Position numbers and translations under genes: made by a program | Part shown: in pieces, positions 34,326 to 43,384 of the stretch | Position numbering within the stretch: the stretch's first letter is position 1 | How the letters are laid out: each line of letters starts with the position of its first letter | Origin: JAKACA01 sp963735115 | GTDB taxonomy: Bacteria; Actinomycetota; Acidimicrobiia; Acidimicrobiales; Bog-793 | DNA length: 64,000 bases | NCBI GenBank assembly: GCA_963735115.1 | Contig: CAVTJR010000001.1 | Location: forward strand, 186,001-250,000 | Reading direction: 5' to 3' | The notes under the pieces: model-generated | The model's database searches: none | The model's input: the letters and a program-made list of their open reading frames with translations, nothing else | Told to the model about the DNA's origin: nothing

Positions 34326-34886
34326 CTACAGCCCCGCGATCATCCCGGCGAAGGTAGTCCGGGTGGCGTGCTTGAGGCCCATGGCCGCGCCGAGATCACT
34401 CCACAGCCGCGGGGCGGCTGCCCGCGGCGAGATGTCGCCGTTGACCGTCTCGCAACCCCATGGGTTGACCGAGACGATCGCTGAAGCAGCGCCAACAGCG
34501 AAGACGACGTTGTAGGAGATGCCGAGATCGACCGGGCAGTTGTAGATGCCGGGCGGAAAGGCTGGCAACGAGCACAGGAGCCGGGCCACCTGCTGTGCGG
34601 TGGCCGCGCTCGGAATCGAGACCACGGCCGGGAACGAAAACGTCGGATGGTTCTGCGGGATGGCGACCACCCGATCTACGACGGCGCCGGAGACCGAGCC
34701 GATCTCGCCGCAGATCCCCGAAGCGGCCGCCTTGGAGGGGGAGGTACGGGAGCCCGCGGGCGCCGGAACCGTGTGCGAATGTGATGTCGGGGCTGTCAGT
34801 GGTGCCTGACCCGAGGCCGCCATCGCCCCGATGCCGATGCCGATCGCGCCGAGCACCGCCGCCGTGAGCACAAGAACGCTTCTCAT
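34326..34886 (-). CDS. Secreted hypothetical protein
   Basis: 186 aa from ATG 34886. Residues 1-24 form a signal peptide ending in MAASGQA, followed by a Ser/Thr/Pro linker to about residue 52. The mature domain holds four cysteines (about 59, 104, 117 and 145), so disulfides are likely. I recognise no family. Divergent from the GH44 gene with 78 bases between, converging with the SAM hydrolase gene. Confidence 0.7.
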   Translation of the reverse strand: MRSVLVLTAAVLGAIGIGIGAMAASGQAPLTAPTSHSHTVPAPAGSRTSPSKAAASGICGEIGSVSGAVVDRVVAIPQNHPTFSFPAVVSIPSAATAQQVARLLCSLPAFPPGIYNCPVDLGISYNVVFAVGAASAIVSVNPWGCETVNGDISPRAAAPRLWSDLGAAMGLKHATRTTFAGMIAGL

Positions 34887-34928
34887 GGCTGTTCTGACGT
34901 ACTCACGATCGAATCGGTTCCACGGATC

Positions 34929-34934
34929 TAGGCT
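34929..34934 (+). promoter_or_regulatory. Putative -10 element (TAGGCT) of the GH44 gene
   Basis: TAGGCT thirty bases before the ATG, in the same form as the candidate -10 before amtB (51196-51201) and before the possible small RNA (26275-26280). No clear -35 is visible. Confidence 0.35.
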
Positions 34935-34964
34935 TTCGGAGGCGGCCGATGCGGAGGGCGGCGG

Positions 34965-36737
34965 ATGCGGAACAATCGAAGGGGCGGCGCGGCTGGGCGG
35001 ATCTGGTCACTCGGGGCCTGCGCGGCACTCGGTGGCGCCCTCGCCCTGCCCTCGGCGGCGCAGAGCATCCCGGCCGGTGGCCCACGGCCAAATGCCGCAT
35101 CGACGGTGACCTTCGTAATCAATACCGCCGCCGGTCACCGAGCCATCTCACCGCTCATCTACGGCATCAACCTCGACAAGACCGTCGACCCGTCCCAGTT
35201 CGCGGCCGTCATGGCGGAGGCCAGGCCGGGGATGATCCGCATGGGCGGGAACCGTTGGACGGCGTACAACTGGGAGAACAACGACTCGAACGCCGGCAGC
35301 GACTACGAGTACGAGAACGACGACTTCCTCTCCTCCTCGACCAAGCCGGGTGCCGCTGTTCTCGCCACGGTGCTCGCCGCCGAGAAGGCCCACATCCCCA
35401 TACTCCTCACGATCCCGATCGCCGGTTACGTCTCAGCCGATCGCGAGCCTCCAGGTCCAGTGCAGGACTCCGGGCCGAATTACCTGAAGACGCGATTCAA
35501 GATCGACGAGCCACGCGACCCGAGGCGGCTCACGACCACGCCGGACACGCACGTCGACTTCGTCTACCAGAACCAGTTCGTCTACTGGCTGAGACATGCG
35601 GCACCGCGGGCAACGGTGATGTTCTCCCTCGACAACGAACCTGACCTGTGGGATTCCACTCATGCCGAGATCCACCCGGCCCCCACCACCTATGCCGAAG
35701 TGGCGTCGAAGGACCTCGCCTATGCCTCGGCCGTGAAAGGCGTCGACCCAGAGGCGCTCGTGACCGGCCCGGTGTCGTACGGATGGGAGGGCTACGAGAC
35801 CCTTCAGAACGCTCCTGACTCGGCCAAGGGCGAAAACTTCCTCGACTGGTACATGCGACAGGTGCGGGCGGCTGACAAAGCCGCTCGGCGCGTCCTCGTC
35901 AACGACCTCGACCTCCACTGGTACCCGGAAGCGACCGGGGACGGCGTCCGGATCACGACGACGGACACCGCACCTGCCGTGGCGGTCGCCCGCGAGCAGG
36001 CGCCCCGCTCACTGTGGGACGCCGGCTACGTCGAGGACAGTTGGATCACGCAGGACTCGCTCGGGGGCAAAGGCATCGATCTCATTCCTCGCCTCGACGG
36101 CCAGATCGCCCGCAACAACCCGGGCATGAACCTTGACATCACCGAGTGGAACTACGGAGCCGGCCAGGCCATCAGCGGGGGCATCGCCACGGCCGACGTG
36201 CTCGGGATCTTCGGCCGCTACGGCGTCCACGCCGCCGACCTCTGGCCGCTCAACCCCTCGGAGGCCTACAACTACGGGGCGTTCGCCATGTACCGGAACT
36301 ATGACGGCAGGGGCTCAGGCTTCGGGAATACGGAGGTGGAGGCGACGACGACCGACAAGGTCGAGACCTCCGTGTACGGATCGATCGAGACCGGCGACAC
36401 GGGTCATGTCGTGATCGTCGCCATCAACAAGAGCCTGCACACGACGACGGCGAGAATCGAGCTCAAAGGCGACAGCTCCTCCTCCGCCGCCGTCTACACG
36501 CTGACGGCGGCGGCCTCGACGCCGAAGAGGGCCGCTGGTCTCGCCGCCACCGGCACGGACACCTTCTCCTACGCGATGCCGGCCCAGTCGGTGTCGGTGA
36601 TCGTGCCCACATCTTCGCCCGCCAGGTCGCTCGTGTGCTCAGTCGGCACACTGCAGCACAGCCAGAACCGGCCGGGCCGCTCGATCGCGCACCCGGCGGG
36701 CCCTCTCGCCTGCAGGCGGAGTCGGCCGGCGTCGTGA
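34965..36737 (+). CDS. Secreted glycoside hydrolase family 44 (endoglucanase/xyloglucanase type)
   Basis: 590 aa from ATG 34965 with GGAGGG at 34953-34958. A signal peptide (1-33, ALPSAAQS) leads to the GH44 TIM barrel: ISPLIYGINLDK, RMGGNRWTAYNWENNDSNAGSD, acid/base Glu225 in SLDNEPDLW and nucleophile Glu394 in LDITEWNYG. Spacing (169 residues) agrees with characterised GH44 enzymes. A short beta domain ends in PAQSVSVIVP. Residues after about 545 look random and arginine-rich; the stop codon lies inside the first unit of a 15-bp repeat array, so the natural C-terminus may have been altered. Acts outside the cell on plant beta-glucans (family knowledge). Confidence 0.9.
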   Translation: MRNNRRGGAAGRIWSLGACAALGGALALPSAAQSIPAGGPRPNAASTVTFVINTAAGHRAISPLIYGINLDKTVDPSQFAAVMAEARPGMIRMGGNRWTAYNWENNDSNAGSDYEYENDDFLSSSTKPGAAVLATVLAAEKAHIPILLTIPIAGYVSADREPPGPVQDSGPNYLKTRFKIDEPRDPRRLTTTPDTHVDFVYQNQFVYWLRHAAPRATVMFSLDNEPDLWDSTHAEIHPAPTTYAEVASKDLAYASAVKGVDPEALVTGPVSYGWEGYETLQNAPDSAKGENFLDWYMRQVRAADKAARRVLVNDLDLHWYPEATGDGVRITTTDTAPAVAVAREQAPRSLWDAGYVEDSWITQDSLGGKGIDLIPRLDGQIARNNPGMNLDITEWNYGAGQAISGGIATADVLGIFGRYGVHAADLWPLNPSEAYNYGAFAMYRNYDGRGSGFGNTEVEATTTDKVETSVYGSIETGDTGHVVIVAINKSLHTTTARIELKGDSSSSAAVYTLTAAASTPKRAAGLAATGTDTFSYAMPAQSVSVIVPTSSPARSLVCSVGTLQHSQNRPGRSIAHPAGPLACRRSRPAS

Positions 36738-36835
36738 CTGCCGGCGTGGTGACGGCCGGCGTGGTGACGGCAGGTGTGGTGACGGCCGGCGTCGTGACGC
36801 TCGGCGTCGTGACGACGGGCGTCGTGACTGGCTCG
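36731..36835. repeat. 15-bp tandem repeat array (GTSGTGACGGCCGGC-like)
   Basis: Seven units of 15 bp with small changes fill 36731-36835 between the convergent GH44 and ParB-like genes. The GH44 stop codon is in the first unit. In one plus frame it would read repeated GVVTA, but no start or signal supports translation there. Confidence 0.85.
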
Positions 36836-36837
36836 GC

Positions 36838-37224
36838 CTACGTCACGTCCACGATGCGACAGGGGATGTCTGCGTTCTCGTCGAGGTGGTAGCTGGCACA
36901 CACGCGGTGGTAGCCGTCGGCGATGGTGAGGGGGTGGCCGTGCAACATCCGTCCGCGAACGAGCAATACCGGTGAGAGGGCGTTGCCGGCCTTGACCTTG
37001 GCGAGATCGGCGGCCACGTGGGCGTTGTCCGGAGGCAGGAGGGCGAGACCGCTCGCCCGCAGCAGATCCTTGGCTTTCTTCGTCGTTCCGGTGGCATGTC
37101 GCAGGCCGCTGACCGCCGAACGAGCCGCGTCGGGGTCGAGGAGAAGGCTCAGGTATTCGACGGCGGCGGGGAAGTCATGCTCCTCCGGCTCGTTCTTCCA
37201 GTGCTCCTTCGGGCTCTTGTCCAT
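36838..37224 (-). CDS. ParB-like nuclease-fold domain protein, small
   Basis: 128 aa from ATG 37224. The C-terminal half (HVAADLAKVKAGNALSPVLLVRG, LTIADGYHRVCASYH, IPCRIV) matches the ParB/sulfiredoxin-type fold in which a GxHR or DGYHR motif binds a nucleotide. The N-terminus (KEHWKNEPEEHDFPAAVEYL) is shared with uncharacterised actinobacterial proteins of this length. It has no partner ParA and no DNA-binding domain, so a segregation role is unlikely. Function unknown. Confidence 0.78.
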   Translation of the reverse strand: MDKSPKEHWKNEPEEHDFPAAVEYLSLLLDPDAARSAVSGLRHATGTTKKAKDLLRASGLALLPPDNAHVAADLAKVKAGNALSPVLLVRGRMLHGHPLTIADGYHRVCASYHLDENADIPCRIVDVT

Positions 37225-37346
37225 CGACGTCCCCTTGTCTGTCTTCCTGGCGTGCCGCGTCCACCGATTCCGCCAGCATGTCACTGCGAGAGTGGCGAGG
37301 GTGGCTGGGAGAGCCTCTGTCGGGCGGCTGCGGGCTCTCGACAGAG

Positions 37347-37352
37347 TATAAT
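37347..37352 (+). promoter_or_regulatory. TATAAT -10 box for a leaderless helicase mRNA
   Basis: A perfect TATAAT followed by exactly seven bases and then ATG 37360. Transcription would start on or next to the A of the start codon, and no Shine-Dalgarno is present, so the message is probably leaderless. Confidence 0.7.
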
Positions 37353-37359
37353 CGAACGG

Positions 37360-39375
37360 ATGTTCGCTACGAGGGGTTGGGACGAGGGGCTCGACGAGGC
37401 TCAGCTCTTGGCCGTCACCCACGGAGACGGCCCACTGGTGGTCGTCGCCGGCGCAGGCACGGGCAAGACACGCACCCTCACCGCACGGGTCGCCCGCCTG
37501 CTGGAACGGGGCCTGCCCCCCGAGCGCATCCTGTTGCTGACCTTCACTCGCCGCGCCGCCGACGACATGCTCGCCCGAGCGGCCCTTCTCAGCGGCCATA
37601 GCGAGTTCGGCCGGCGCTTGCGCGGGGGGACGTTCCACGCCGTCGCCCACCAGATGGTGAGTGCCTGGTGTGAGCCGTTGGGGTTGCCGTCGGGTTTCTC
37701 GGTGATCGACCCGTCCGATGCGGGCGATGCAATGGACCTCCTGCGCGATGAGCACGGGTTGTCCGGCCACGAGGTGCGCACGCCTCGATCAGGCACCCTC
37801 GTCGACATCTACTCGCGGTGCGTGAACACCCGTCGCGCCCTGGCGGAGGTGCTGGCCGTCGACTTCCCCTGGTGTGAGCCGCATGCCGCCCAGCTCTCGG
37901 CGCTGTTTCGCTCCTATGTCGATGGCAAGCGCCAGGCCGCCCAGCTCGACTTCGACGACCTGCTCCTGTACTGGCGGGCCGCCCTGTTCGACGAACGCCT
38001 TGGCCCTCACCTGGCGGCGATGTTCGACCACGTGCTCGTCGACGAGTACCAGGACGTGAACACCCTGCAGGTCGACATTGTCAAGGCGCTCCGACCGGAC
38101 GGCACCGGCCTCACCGTCGTTGGCGACGACGCCCAGGCGGTCTACGGCTTTCGCGGCGCCGACGCCCGCCACCTGCACGATGTCGCCTCGGTGTTCGCCG
38201 GCACGACCGTGATCGCCCTCGATCGCAACTTCCGGTCGCTGCAGCCCATCCTCGATCTCGCCAACGTCGTGCGGCCCGTCGAGGCAGGCGTGCGTCTCGT
38301 CCTGCAGGGCGACCGGTGTGGCGGCCGTAGACCCGTGCTCCTTCGCTGCCACGACGCCCCGGGAGAAGCGAGAGCGGTCGTCGACCGCGTTCTCGACAAC
38401 CACGAGCAGGGCATGCGCCTGCGGGATCAAGCCGTGCTCGTGCGGGCGGCGCACCACAGCGACCTGATCGAGCTCGAGCTCACGGCCCGACGGGTGCCCT
38501 ACCGGAAGTACGGCGGCCTGCGCTTCGTGGAGGCGGCGCACGTGAAGGACTTCGTCGCCGCCCTCCGCATCCTCGCCAACCCGGCCGACGACCTCGCCTG
38601 GTTCCGGCTGCTGCGCCTGCACGACGACATCGGTCCCGCCCGGGCGCGACAGCTGCTGGCTCTCCTCGGACCGCGGAGGGCAACGGCGGCTTCGCAGTGG
38701 CGCGATGTCGTGGCCGCCGCCCCTGCCCGCACTCGCCTGGCGCTCGCCCGGACCTTCGAGGGCCTCGCCGAAGCGCGCCGCCTTGACGGAACCGCCGCCA
38801 AGGTGGAGGCAGTCCGCGCCCTCGTGCAACCGCTCGTCCTCAGTGCCTACACGGCCTCCGCTGCCCGGGCGGAGGACCTCGAGCGGCTGGCCTCAGCCGC
38901 CGCAGCCGCCGGCGACCTCTCGGTCTGGCTGGCGGAGCTCACCCTCGACCCGCCGGTGTCGACTGGAGACCGGGCCGGGCCGCCCCAGCTCGACGAGGAC
39001 TACCTCGTCATCTCCACGGTGCACTCGGCCAAGGGCCTCGAGTGGAGCGCCGTCCACCTGCCGCACCTCGTCGACGGCGCCTTCCCCTCTGACATGGCTC
39101 TCACGTCCCCTGCCGGCCTGGCAGAGGAGCGCCGGCTCTTCTACGTCGCCGCGACACGGGCACGGGATCAGCTCACGCTGTATGCGCCACTTCGCATGCC
39201 TCATCACCGCCGCGGGCGAGACGACCGCCACTCCCTGGCGCAGGCCAGCCGCTTCCTCGATGTCGCCGCCCTGGCAACCCTCGACACCCAGCAGCAGGTG
39301 CCGGCCCGCTCGCCGGTCCCGAGCGGGCTCGCCACCCAGGCGATCGCCGTCGACCTCGACGCTCTCTGGGGCTGA
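37360..39375 (+). CDS. UvrD/Rep-family ATP-dependent DNA helicase
   Basis: 671 aa. Superfamily 1A motifs in order: Walker A AGAGTGKT (residues 30-37), Ia with LTFTRRAADDM, II VDEYQDVN near 227, III GDDAQAVYGFRGA near 252, IV LDRNFRS, V STVHSAKGLEW near 547, VI YVAATRARDQL near 596. It is a 3'-5' helicase for repair or replication restart. Compared with the second helicase at 46664 it lacks an HRDC domain. The start is fixed by the TATAAT promoter; the longer frame to 37018 has no family similarity. Confidence 0.92.
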   Translation: MFATRGWDEGLDEAQLLAVTHGDGPLVVVAGAGTGKTRTLTARVARLLERGLPPERILLLTFTRRAADDMLARAALLSGHSEFGRRLRGGTFHAVAHQMVSAWCEPLGLPSGFSVIDPSDAGDAMDLLRDEHGLSGHEVRTPRSGTLVDIYSRCVNTRRALAEVLAVDFPWCEPHAAQLSALFRSYVDGKRQAAQLDFDDLLLYWRAALFDERLGPHLAAMFDHVLVDEYQDVNTLQVDIVKALRPDGTGLTVVGDDAQAVYGFRGADARHLHDVASVFAGTTVIALDRNFRSLQPILDLANVVRPVEAGVRLVLQGDRCGGRRPVLLRCHDAPGEARAVVDRVLDNHEQGMRLRDQAVLVRAAHHSDLIELELTARRVPYRKYGGLRFVEAAHVKDFVAALRILANPADDLAWFRLLRLHDDIGPARARQLLALLGPRRATAASQWRDVVAAAPARTRLALARTFEGLAEARRLDGTAAKVEAVRALVQPLVLSAYTASAARAEDLERLASAAAAAGDLSVWLAELTLDPPVSTGDRAGPPQLDEDYLVISTVHSAKGLEWSAVHLPHLVDGAFPSDMALTSPAGLAEERRLFYVAATRARDQLTLYAPLRMPHHRRGRDDRHSLAQASRFLDVAALATLDTQQQVPARSPVPSGLATQAIAVDLDALWG

Positions 39376-39403
39376 GGCGGGACGCGTGCTGAGAGGGGCC
39401 GGC

Positions 39404-39859
39404 TCAGGCGTGCGACCCGGGCGCCTCCTCGTCACCAGCGCGAAGGGTGAGGGCGCAGGAGTTGATGCAGTAGCGCTGTCCGCCCGGGCCGGGACCGTCG
39501 GGAAAGACGTGACCGAGGTGACCTCCGCAGGCGCGGCAGCGCACCTCCGTCCGCTCCATGAACAGGCTGCCGTCGCGGTGCAACGTGACGGCTTCGGCCA
39601 CTTCCGGTTCGGTGAAGCTCGGCCAGCCGGTGCCCGAGTCGAACTTCGTGGCGGAGGAGAACAGCGCCGCCCCGCAACCGGCACAGTGGAACATGCCGTC
39701 CTCATGGTTGTCCCAGTAGGCGCCTGTGAAGGCTCGCTCCGTGGCACCCTGGCGTAGCACCTCGTACTGGGCAGGCGTCAGCTCGTGGCGCCACTCCTCG
39801 TCGCTCTTGTTGACATTTGGTGCGACCGTGTCGGCCGACCGTGCCTCTCGCTTGAACAT
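39404..39859 (-). CDS. msrB: Peptide-methionine (R)-S-oxide reductase
   Basis: 151 aa. Zinc cysteines at 59/62 and 108/111 (CAGC, CRAC), catalytic Cys131 in RYCINS, GTGWPSF near 76-82 and HLGHVFPDGP are all present. It repairs methionine-R-sulfoxide in proteins with thioredoxin. The first 18 residues are an extra tail; the domain starts at SDEEWRHELTPAQYEVL. Convergent with the helicase gene. Confidence 0.95.
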   Translation of the reverse strand: MFKREARSADTVAPNVNKSDEEWRHELTPAQYEVLRQGATERAFTGAYWDNHEDGMFHCAGCGAALFSSATKFDSGTGWPSFTEPEVAEAVTLHRDGSLFMERTEVRCRACGGHLGHVFPDGPGPGGQRYCINSCALTLRAGDEEAPGSHA

Positions 39860-39947
39860 GTTCTGTAGTCCTTCCGGGACGGGCCGCGTTTCATATCCTC
39901 GATGCCGATCACCACGGACGGTACCGGCCTCGAGGGCGGCCGGAGCC

Positions 39948-41603
39948 TCAGCTGTGCCGGCCTCGCAGCGTCCGGTAGCGGCGGACGAGCTCGCTCGTCG
40001 AGCCGTCGAGACCGGCCAGATCGGGCGCCGCCGCCGCCGTCAGCGCTGGCGCCAACTGCTTGGCCATGACCTTTCCGAGCTCGACGCCCCATTGATCGAA
40101 GGAGTCGATACCCCAGATCGCCCCTTCGGTGAACACGATGTGCTCGTACAGGGCGACGAGCTGGCCGAGCACCGAAGGGGTGAGCTTGGGCGCGAGGATG
40201 GTCGAGCTCGGGCGGTTGCCGGGCATGACCTTGTGAGGGACGATCGCCGGCGCCGTCCCGTCGGCGGCTACCTCCTCGGCCGTCCGCCCGAACGCCAGCA
40301 CGGAGCTTTGGGCGAAGCAGTTCGCCAAGAGCAGGTCGTGCTGCTCGCCGATTTCCTCGTTGGGCTCGGCGAAGGCGATGAAGTCGGCCGGCACGAGCTT
40401 GGTGCCCTGGTGCAGCAGCTGGTAGAAGGCATGCTGACCGTTCGTACCCGGCTCGCCCCAGTAGACCTCGCCCGTCTCGTAGTCCACGCCAGAGCCGTCG
40501 AGACGGACCGACTTGCCGTTCGACTCCATCGTCAGCTGCTGCAGATAGGCGGGGAAACGGGCGAGCCGCTGACTGTAGGGCAGCACGACATGCGACTGGG
40601 CGCCGAGGAAGTTGTTGTACCAGACGTTGAGAAGGCCCTGAAGGACGGGCACGTTTGCCTCGAGGGGCGCAGTTTGGAAGTGCACGTCGAGCGCATGAAA
40701 CCCCGCCAGCATCTCCGCGAAGCGCTCCTTGCCGATCGCCACCATCACTGAGAAGCCGATGGCGGAGTCGAAGGAGTAGCGCCCGCCCACCCAATCCCAG
40801 AAGCCGAACATGTTGGCGGCGTCGATCCCGAAGGCGGTCACGGCTGCCTCGTTGGTGGACACGGCCACGAAGTGCTTGGCGACGGCACCGTCGGCGGCGG
40901 CGCCGAGGCCCTCCAGCAACCAGGCCCTGGCGGCTGCAGCGTTCGTGAGCGTCTCGAGTGTCGTGAACGTCTTCGAGCTGACGACGAAGAGCGTGGCAGC
41001 AGGGTCGAGGTCGTGGGTCTTCTCGTAGAGATCGGCCGGGTCGACATTGGAGACGAAACGGCATGCGATATCCGCATCGGCATAGTCCTTCAAGGCCTCG
41101 TAGGCCATGGCGGGACCGAGGTCGGACCCGCCGATCCCGATGTTCACGACGTGGCTGATGCGCTTTCCTGTCGCGCCCGTCCAGGCGCCGCCGCGGATGC
41201 GGTCCGACACCTCCCCCATGTGCTCGAGCACCGCATGCACGTCGGCGACGACGTCCCGGCCACCGACGACGAGGGTGGCATGTCGAGGCATTCGCAGCGC
41301 CACGTGCAGCACGGCCCTGTCCTCCGTGACGTTGATGTGCTCCCCGGCGAACATGGCATCCCGCCGGGCTGCCACACCGGCGCGTTCCGCCAGCGCCAGC
41401 AAGAGGCGGAGCGTTTCAGGAGAGACTCTGTGCTTGGAGTAGTCGAAGATCAGCTCGGCGGCGCCGAGCGTCATGCGCCCGGCCCGGCCGGGGTCGTCGG
41501 CGAACAGCTGACGCAGATGGACGCCGCCGGCCCCCTTCGCGTGAGCCTCGAGCGCCTTCCACTCCGCGGTGCCCTTGATGTCGATCGTCAGAGGAGGGGT
41601 CAT
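39948..41603 (-). CDS. pgi: Glucose-6-phosphate isomerase
   Basis: 551 aa from ATG 41603, which overlaps the gnd stop (ATGA). Landmarks: VVNIGIGGSDLGPAM, the phosphate loop SKTFTTLETLTNA, WVGGRYSFDSAIG, GEPGTNGQHAFYQLLHQG with the catalytic His/Glu region, and FDQWGVELGK with the active-site lysine. Interconverts glucose-6-P and fructose-6-P, linking glycolysis and the pentose phosphate path. Translational coupling to gnd joins both branches. Confidence 0.96.
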   Translation of the reverse strand: MTPPLTIDIKGTAEWKALEAHAKGAGGVHLRQLFADDPGRAGRMTLGAAELIFDYSKHRVSPETLRLLLALAERAGVAARRDAMFAGEHINVTEDRAVLHVALRMPRHATLVVGGRDVVADVHAVLEHMGEVSDRIRGGAWTGATGKRISHVVNIGIGGSDLGPAMAYEALKDYADADIACRFVSNVDPADLYEKTHDLDPAATLFVVSSKTFTTLETLTNAAAARAWLLEGLGAAADGAVAKHFVAVSTNEAAVTAFGIDAANMFGFWDWVGGRYSFDSAIGFSVMVAIGKERFAEMLAGFHALDVHFQTAPLEANVPVLQGLLNVWYNNFLGAQSHVVLPYSQRLARFPAYLQQLTMESNGKSVRLDGSGVDYETGEVYWGEPGTNGQHAFYQLLHQGTKLVPADFIAFAEPNEEIGEQHDLLLANCFAQSSVLAFGRTAEEVAADGTAPAIVPHKVMPGNRPSSTILAPKLTPSVLGQLVALYEHIVFTEGAIWGIDSFDQWGVELGKVMAKQLAPALTAAAAPDLAGLDGSTSELVRRYRTLRGRHS

Positions 41604-42613
41604 GCGGGTTTCTCGGCGTGGCCGCCGAACTCCTTCCGCTGGGCGGACTGGACCTTGTCGGCGAACAGCTGGGCGCCTCGGGAGCCGAAGCGCCCGTACA
41701 GCGCCGTCGTCAGCAGCGGCGCCGGGATGCCCTCGTCGATGGCGGCGATGCTCGTCCAGCGGCCCTCGCCGGAGTCGGACACCCGACCGGAGAACTGCTC
41801 GAGGTTCGGGTCCTCGTGCAGGGCAGCCGCCGTCAGATCGAGGAGCCACGACGCCACGACGCTGCCGCGGCGCCACACCTCGGCGATCTCGGGCAGGTTC
41901 AGGTCGAACTGGTAGTACTTCGGGTCACGCAAGGGCGTCGTCTCGGCGTCAGCCTCGACCTTGGAGCTGCCGACGTTGGCGCCCTGCAGGATGTTGAGGC
42001 CCTCGGCGTAGGAGGTCATGAGGGCGTACTCGATGCCGTTGTGCACCATCTTCACGAAGTGGCCGGCGCCGTTCGGCCCGCAGTGCAGCCAGCCCTGCTC
42101 GGATGGACTCGGGTCGCCCGTGCGCCCGGGCGTACGGTCGGCCGTCCCGACACCGGGGGCGAGCGTGGCGAAGATGGGCTCCAGGTGGGCGATCGCCTCG
42201 TCGTCGCCGCCCATCATGAGGCAGTAGCCGCGCTCGAGTCCGAAGACACCGCCGCTCGTGCCGACGTCGACATAGTGGATGCCTTTCGGGCGCAGCACCT
42301 CCGCTCGGTCGATGTCGTCTCGGTAGTAGGAGTTGCCTCCGTCGATGATGATGTCGCCTGGCTGCAGCCGACTGGCGATCTCGTCGACCATCTGGCCGGT
42401 GATGGCAGCAGGCACCATGATCCAGACAGATCTGGGCGGATTCAGCTTTGCAACGAGGTCGTCGAGCGAGGAGGCGCCGATCGCACCCTCCGCCTCGAGC
42501 GCTTTCACGGCTTCGGGCGAGACGTCATAGGCGATGCACTCGTGCCCGCCGGCCATCAGCCGGCGAACCATGTTCGCCCCCATCCGCCCCAGTCCAACCA
42601 TGGCGAGTTGCAT
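41600..42613 (-). CDS. gnd: 6-phosphogluconate dehydrogenase, decarboxylating (short form)
   Basis: 337 aa from ATG 42613 with AAGGAGG. NAD(P) motif MVGLGRMGANMV, DGGNSYYRDD and YVDVGTSGGVFGLERGY, and the catalytic lysine in GAGHFVKMVHNGIEYA. At 337 residues it belongs to the short GndA/YqeC group, often NAD-dependent, rather than the 470-residue form. Oxidises 6-phosphogluconate to ribulose-5-phosphate. No zwf is adjacent. Confidence 0.94.
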   Translation of the reverse strand: MQLAMVGLGRMGANMVRRLMAGGHECIAYDVSPEAVKALEAEGAIGASSLDDLVAKLNPPRSVWIMVPAAITGQMVDEIASRLQPGDIIIDGGNSYYRDDIDRAEVLRPKGIHYVDVGTSGGVFGLERGYCLMMGGDDEAIAHLEPIFATLAPGVGTADRTPGRTGDPSPSEQGWLHCGPNGAGHFVKMVHNGIEYALMTSYAEGLNILQGANVGSSKVEADAETTPLRDPKYYQFDLNLPEIAEVWRRGSVVASWLLDLTAAALHEDPNLEQFSGRVSDSGEGRWTSIAAIDEGIPAPLLTTALYGRFGSRGAQLFADKVQSAQRKEFGGHAEKPA

Positions 42614-42657
42614 CGTGCATCTGCCTCCTTTGTCTGCCCTTGTTTGTAGCGCCTGGC

Positions 42658-42694
42658 GAGGCGCCCGTCACCCTCGCCCTCAGCCGGGCGCCTC
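42658..42694. terminator. Hairpin between response regulator and gnd
   Basis: A perfect 10-bp inverted repeat (42658-42667 with 42685-42694, GAGGCGCCCG/CGGGCGCCTC) and a 17-nt loop lie just after the stop of the response regulator gene on the minus strand. There is no U-tract, as is common for high-GC terminators. Confidence 0.55.
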
Positions 42695-42721
42695 GTTCCG
42701 CCGCCTGCGCCCGGGCGGCGG

Positions 42722-43384
42722 TCAGTCGATCAAGCCGTGGCGGTGTGCGTAGCGGACGGCTTGGGCACGGTCCCGACTGGAGGTCTTGGCGAAGATGTGA
42801 TTGACGTGTGTCTTCACTGTCGTCTCGCTCACGAAGAGGTGGGCAGCGATCTCGGCGTTCGATTGACCGGCCCCGATGAGACGCAGCACCTCGACCTCAC
42901 GGACGGTCAGCCCGTCGGGAGGCGGGCCCTGCGGCGGGTCCTCGGGCTCCGGCTGGCTCGAGACTCGCACCCCGAGGCCGCCTCGCCAGACGCGCTCGTG
43001 CACGCTCGAGTCCAACACCGCCTGGCCGGCGGCGGCCGCCTCGAGCGCTCGTTGAATGGCGTGCCGGTCGGCATCTTTCGTGAGATAGCCGAGCGCACCC
43101 GCCGAGAGGGCGCCGACGATGGACTCGTCGTCGGCGTAGGTGGTGAGCACGACGACTTGGGTGCGGGGATGATCCCTTCGGATGGCAGCCGTGGCGGCGA
43201 CCCCGTCCATGCGGGGCATGCGCAAGTCCATGAGAACGACATCTGCGTCGGCCGAGGTTGCCATCTCGACAGCTTGGCACCCGTCGGCGGCGGCACCCAC
43301 CACCTCCACGCCCGGCATGAGCCCGAGCAAGGTGACAAGGCCGTCCCGCACAGTGGCCTGATCGTCGGCGACGACGACTCTCAC
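42722..43384 (-). CDS. NarL/FixJ-family response regulator
   Basis: 220 aa from GTG 43384 overlapping the kinase stop. Receiver domain with acidic pair DD7-8, phosphoacceptor Asp53 in LMDLRMP, Thr in VVLTTYAD and Lys103 in LTKD; a Pro-rich linker; and a LuxR helix-turn-helix (LTVREVEVLRLIGAGQSNAEIA, VSETTVKTHVNHIF) at about 155-215. Partner of the adjacent kinase. Confidence 0.94.
   Translation of the reverse strand: MRVVVADDQATVRDGLVTLLGLMPGVEVVGAAADGCQAVEMATSADADVVLMDLRMPRMDGVAATAAIRRDHPRTQVVVLTTYADDESIVGALSAGALGYLTKDADRHAIQRALEAAAAGQAVLDSSVHERVWRGGLGVRVSSQPEPEDPPQGPPPDGLTVREVEVLRLIGAGQSNAEIAAHLFVSETTVKTHVNHIFAKTSSRDRAQAVRYAHRHGLID

Noticed and set aside
36635..36892. Protein with GVVTA repeats
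   Set aside because: Produced by the 15-bp array in a non-coding frame between convergent genes; no ribosome-binding site.
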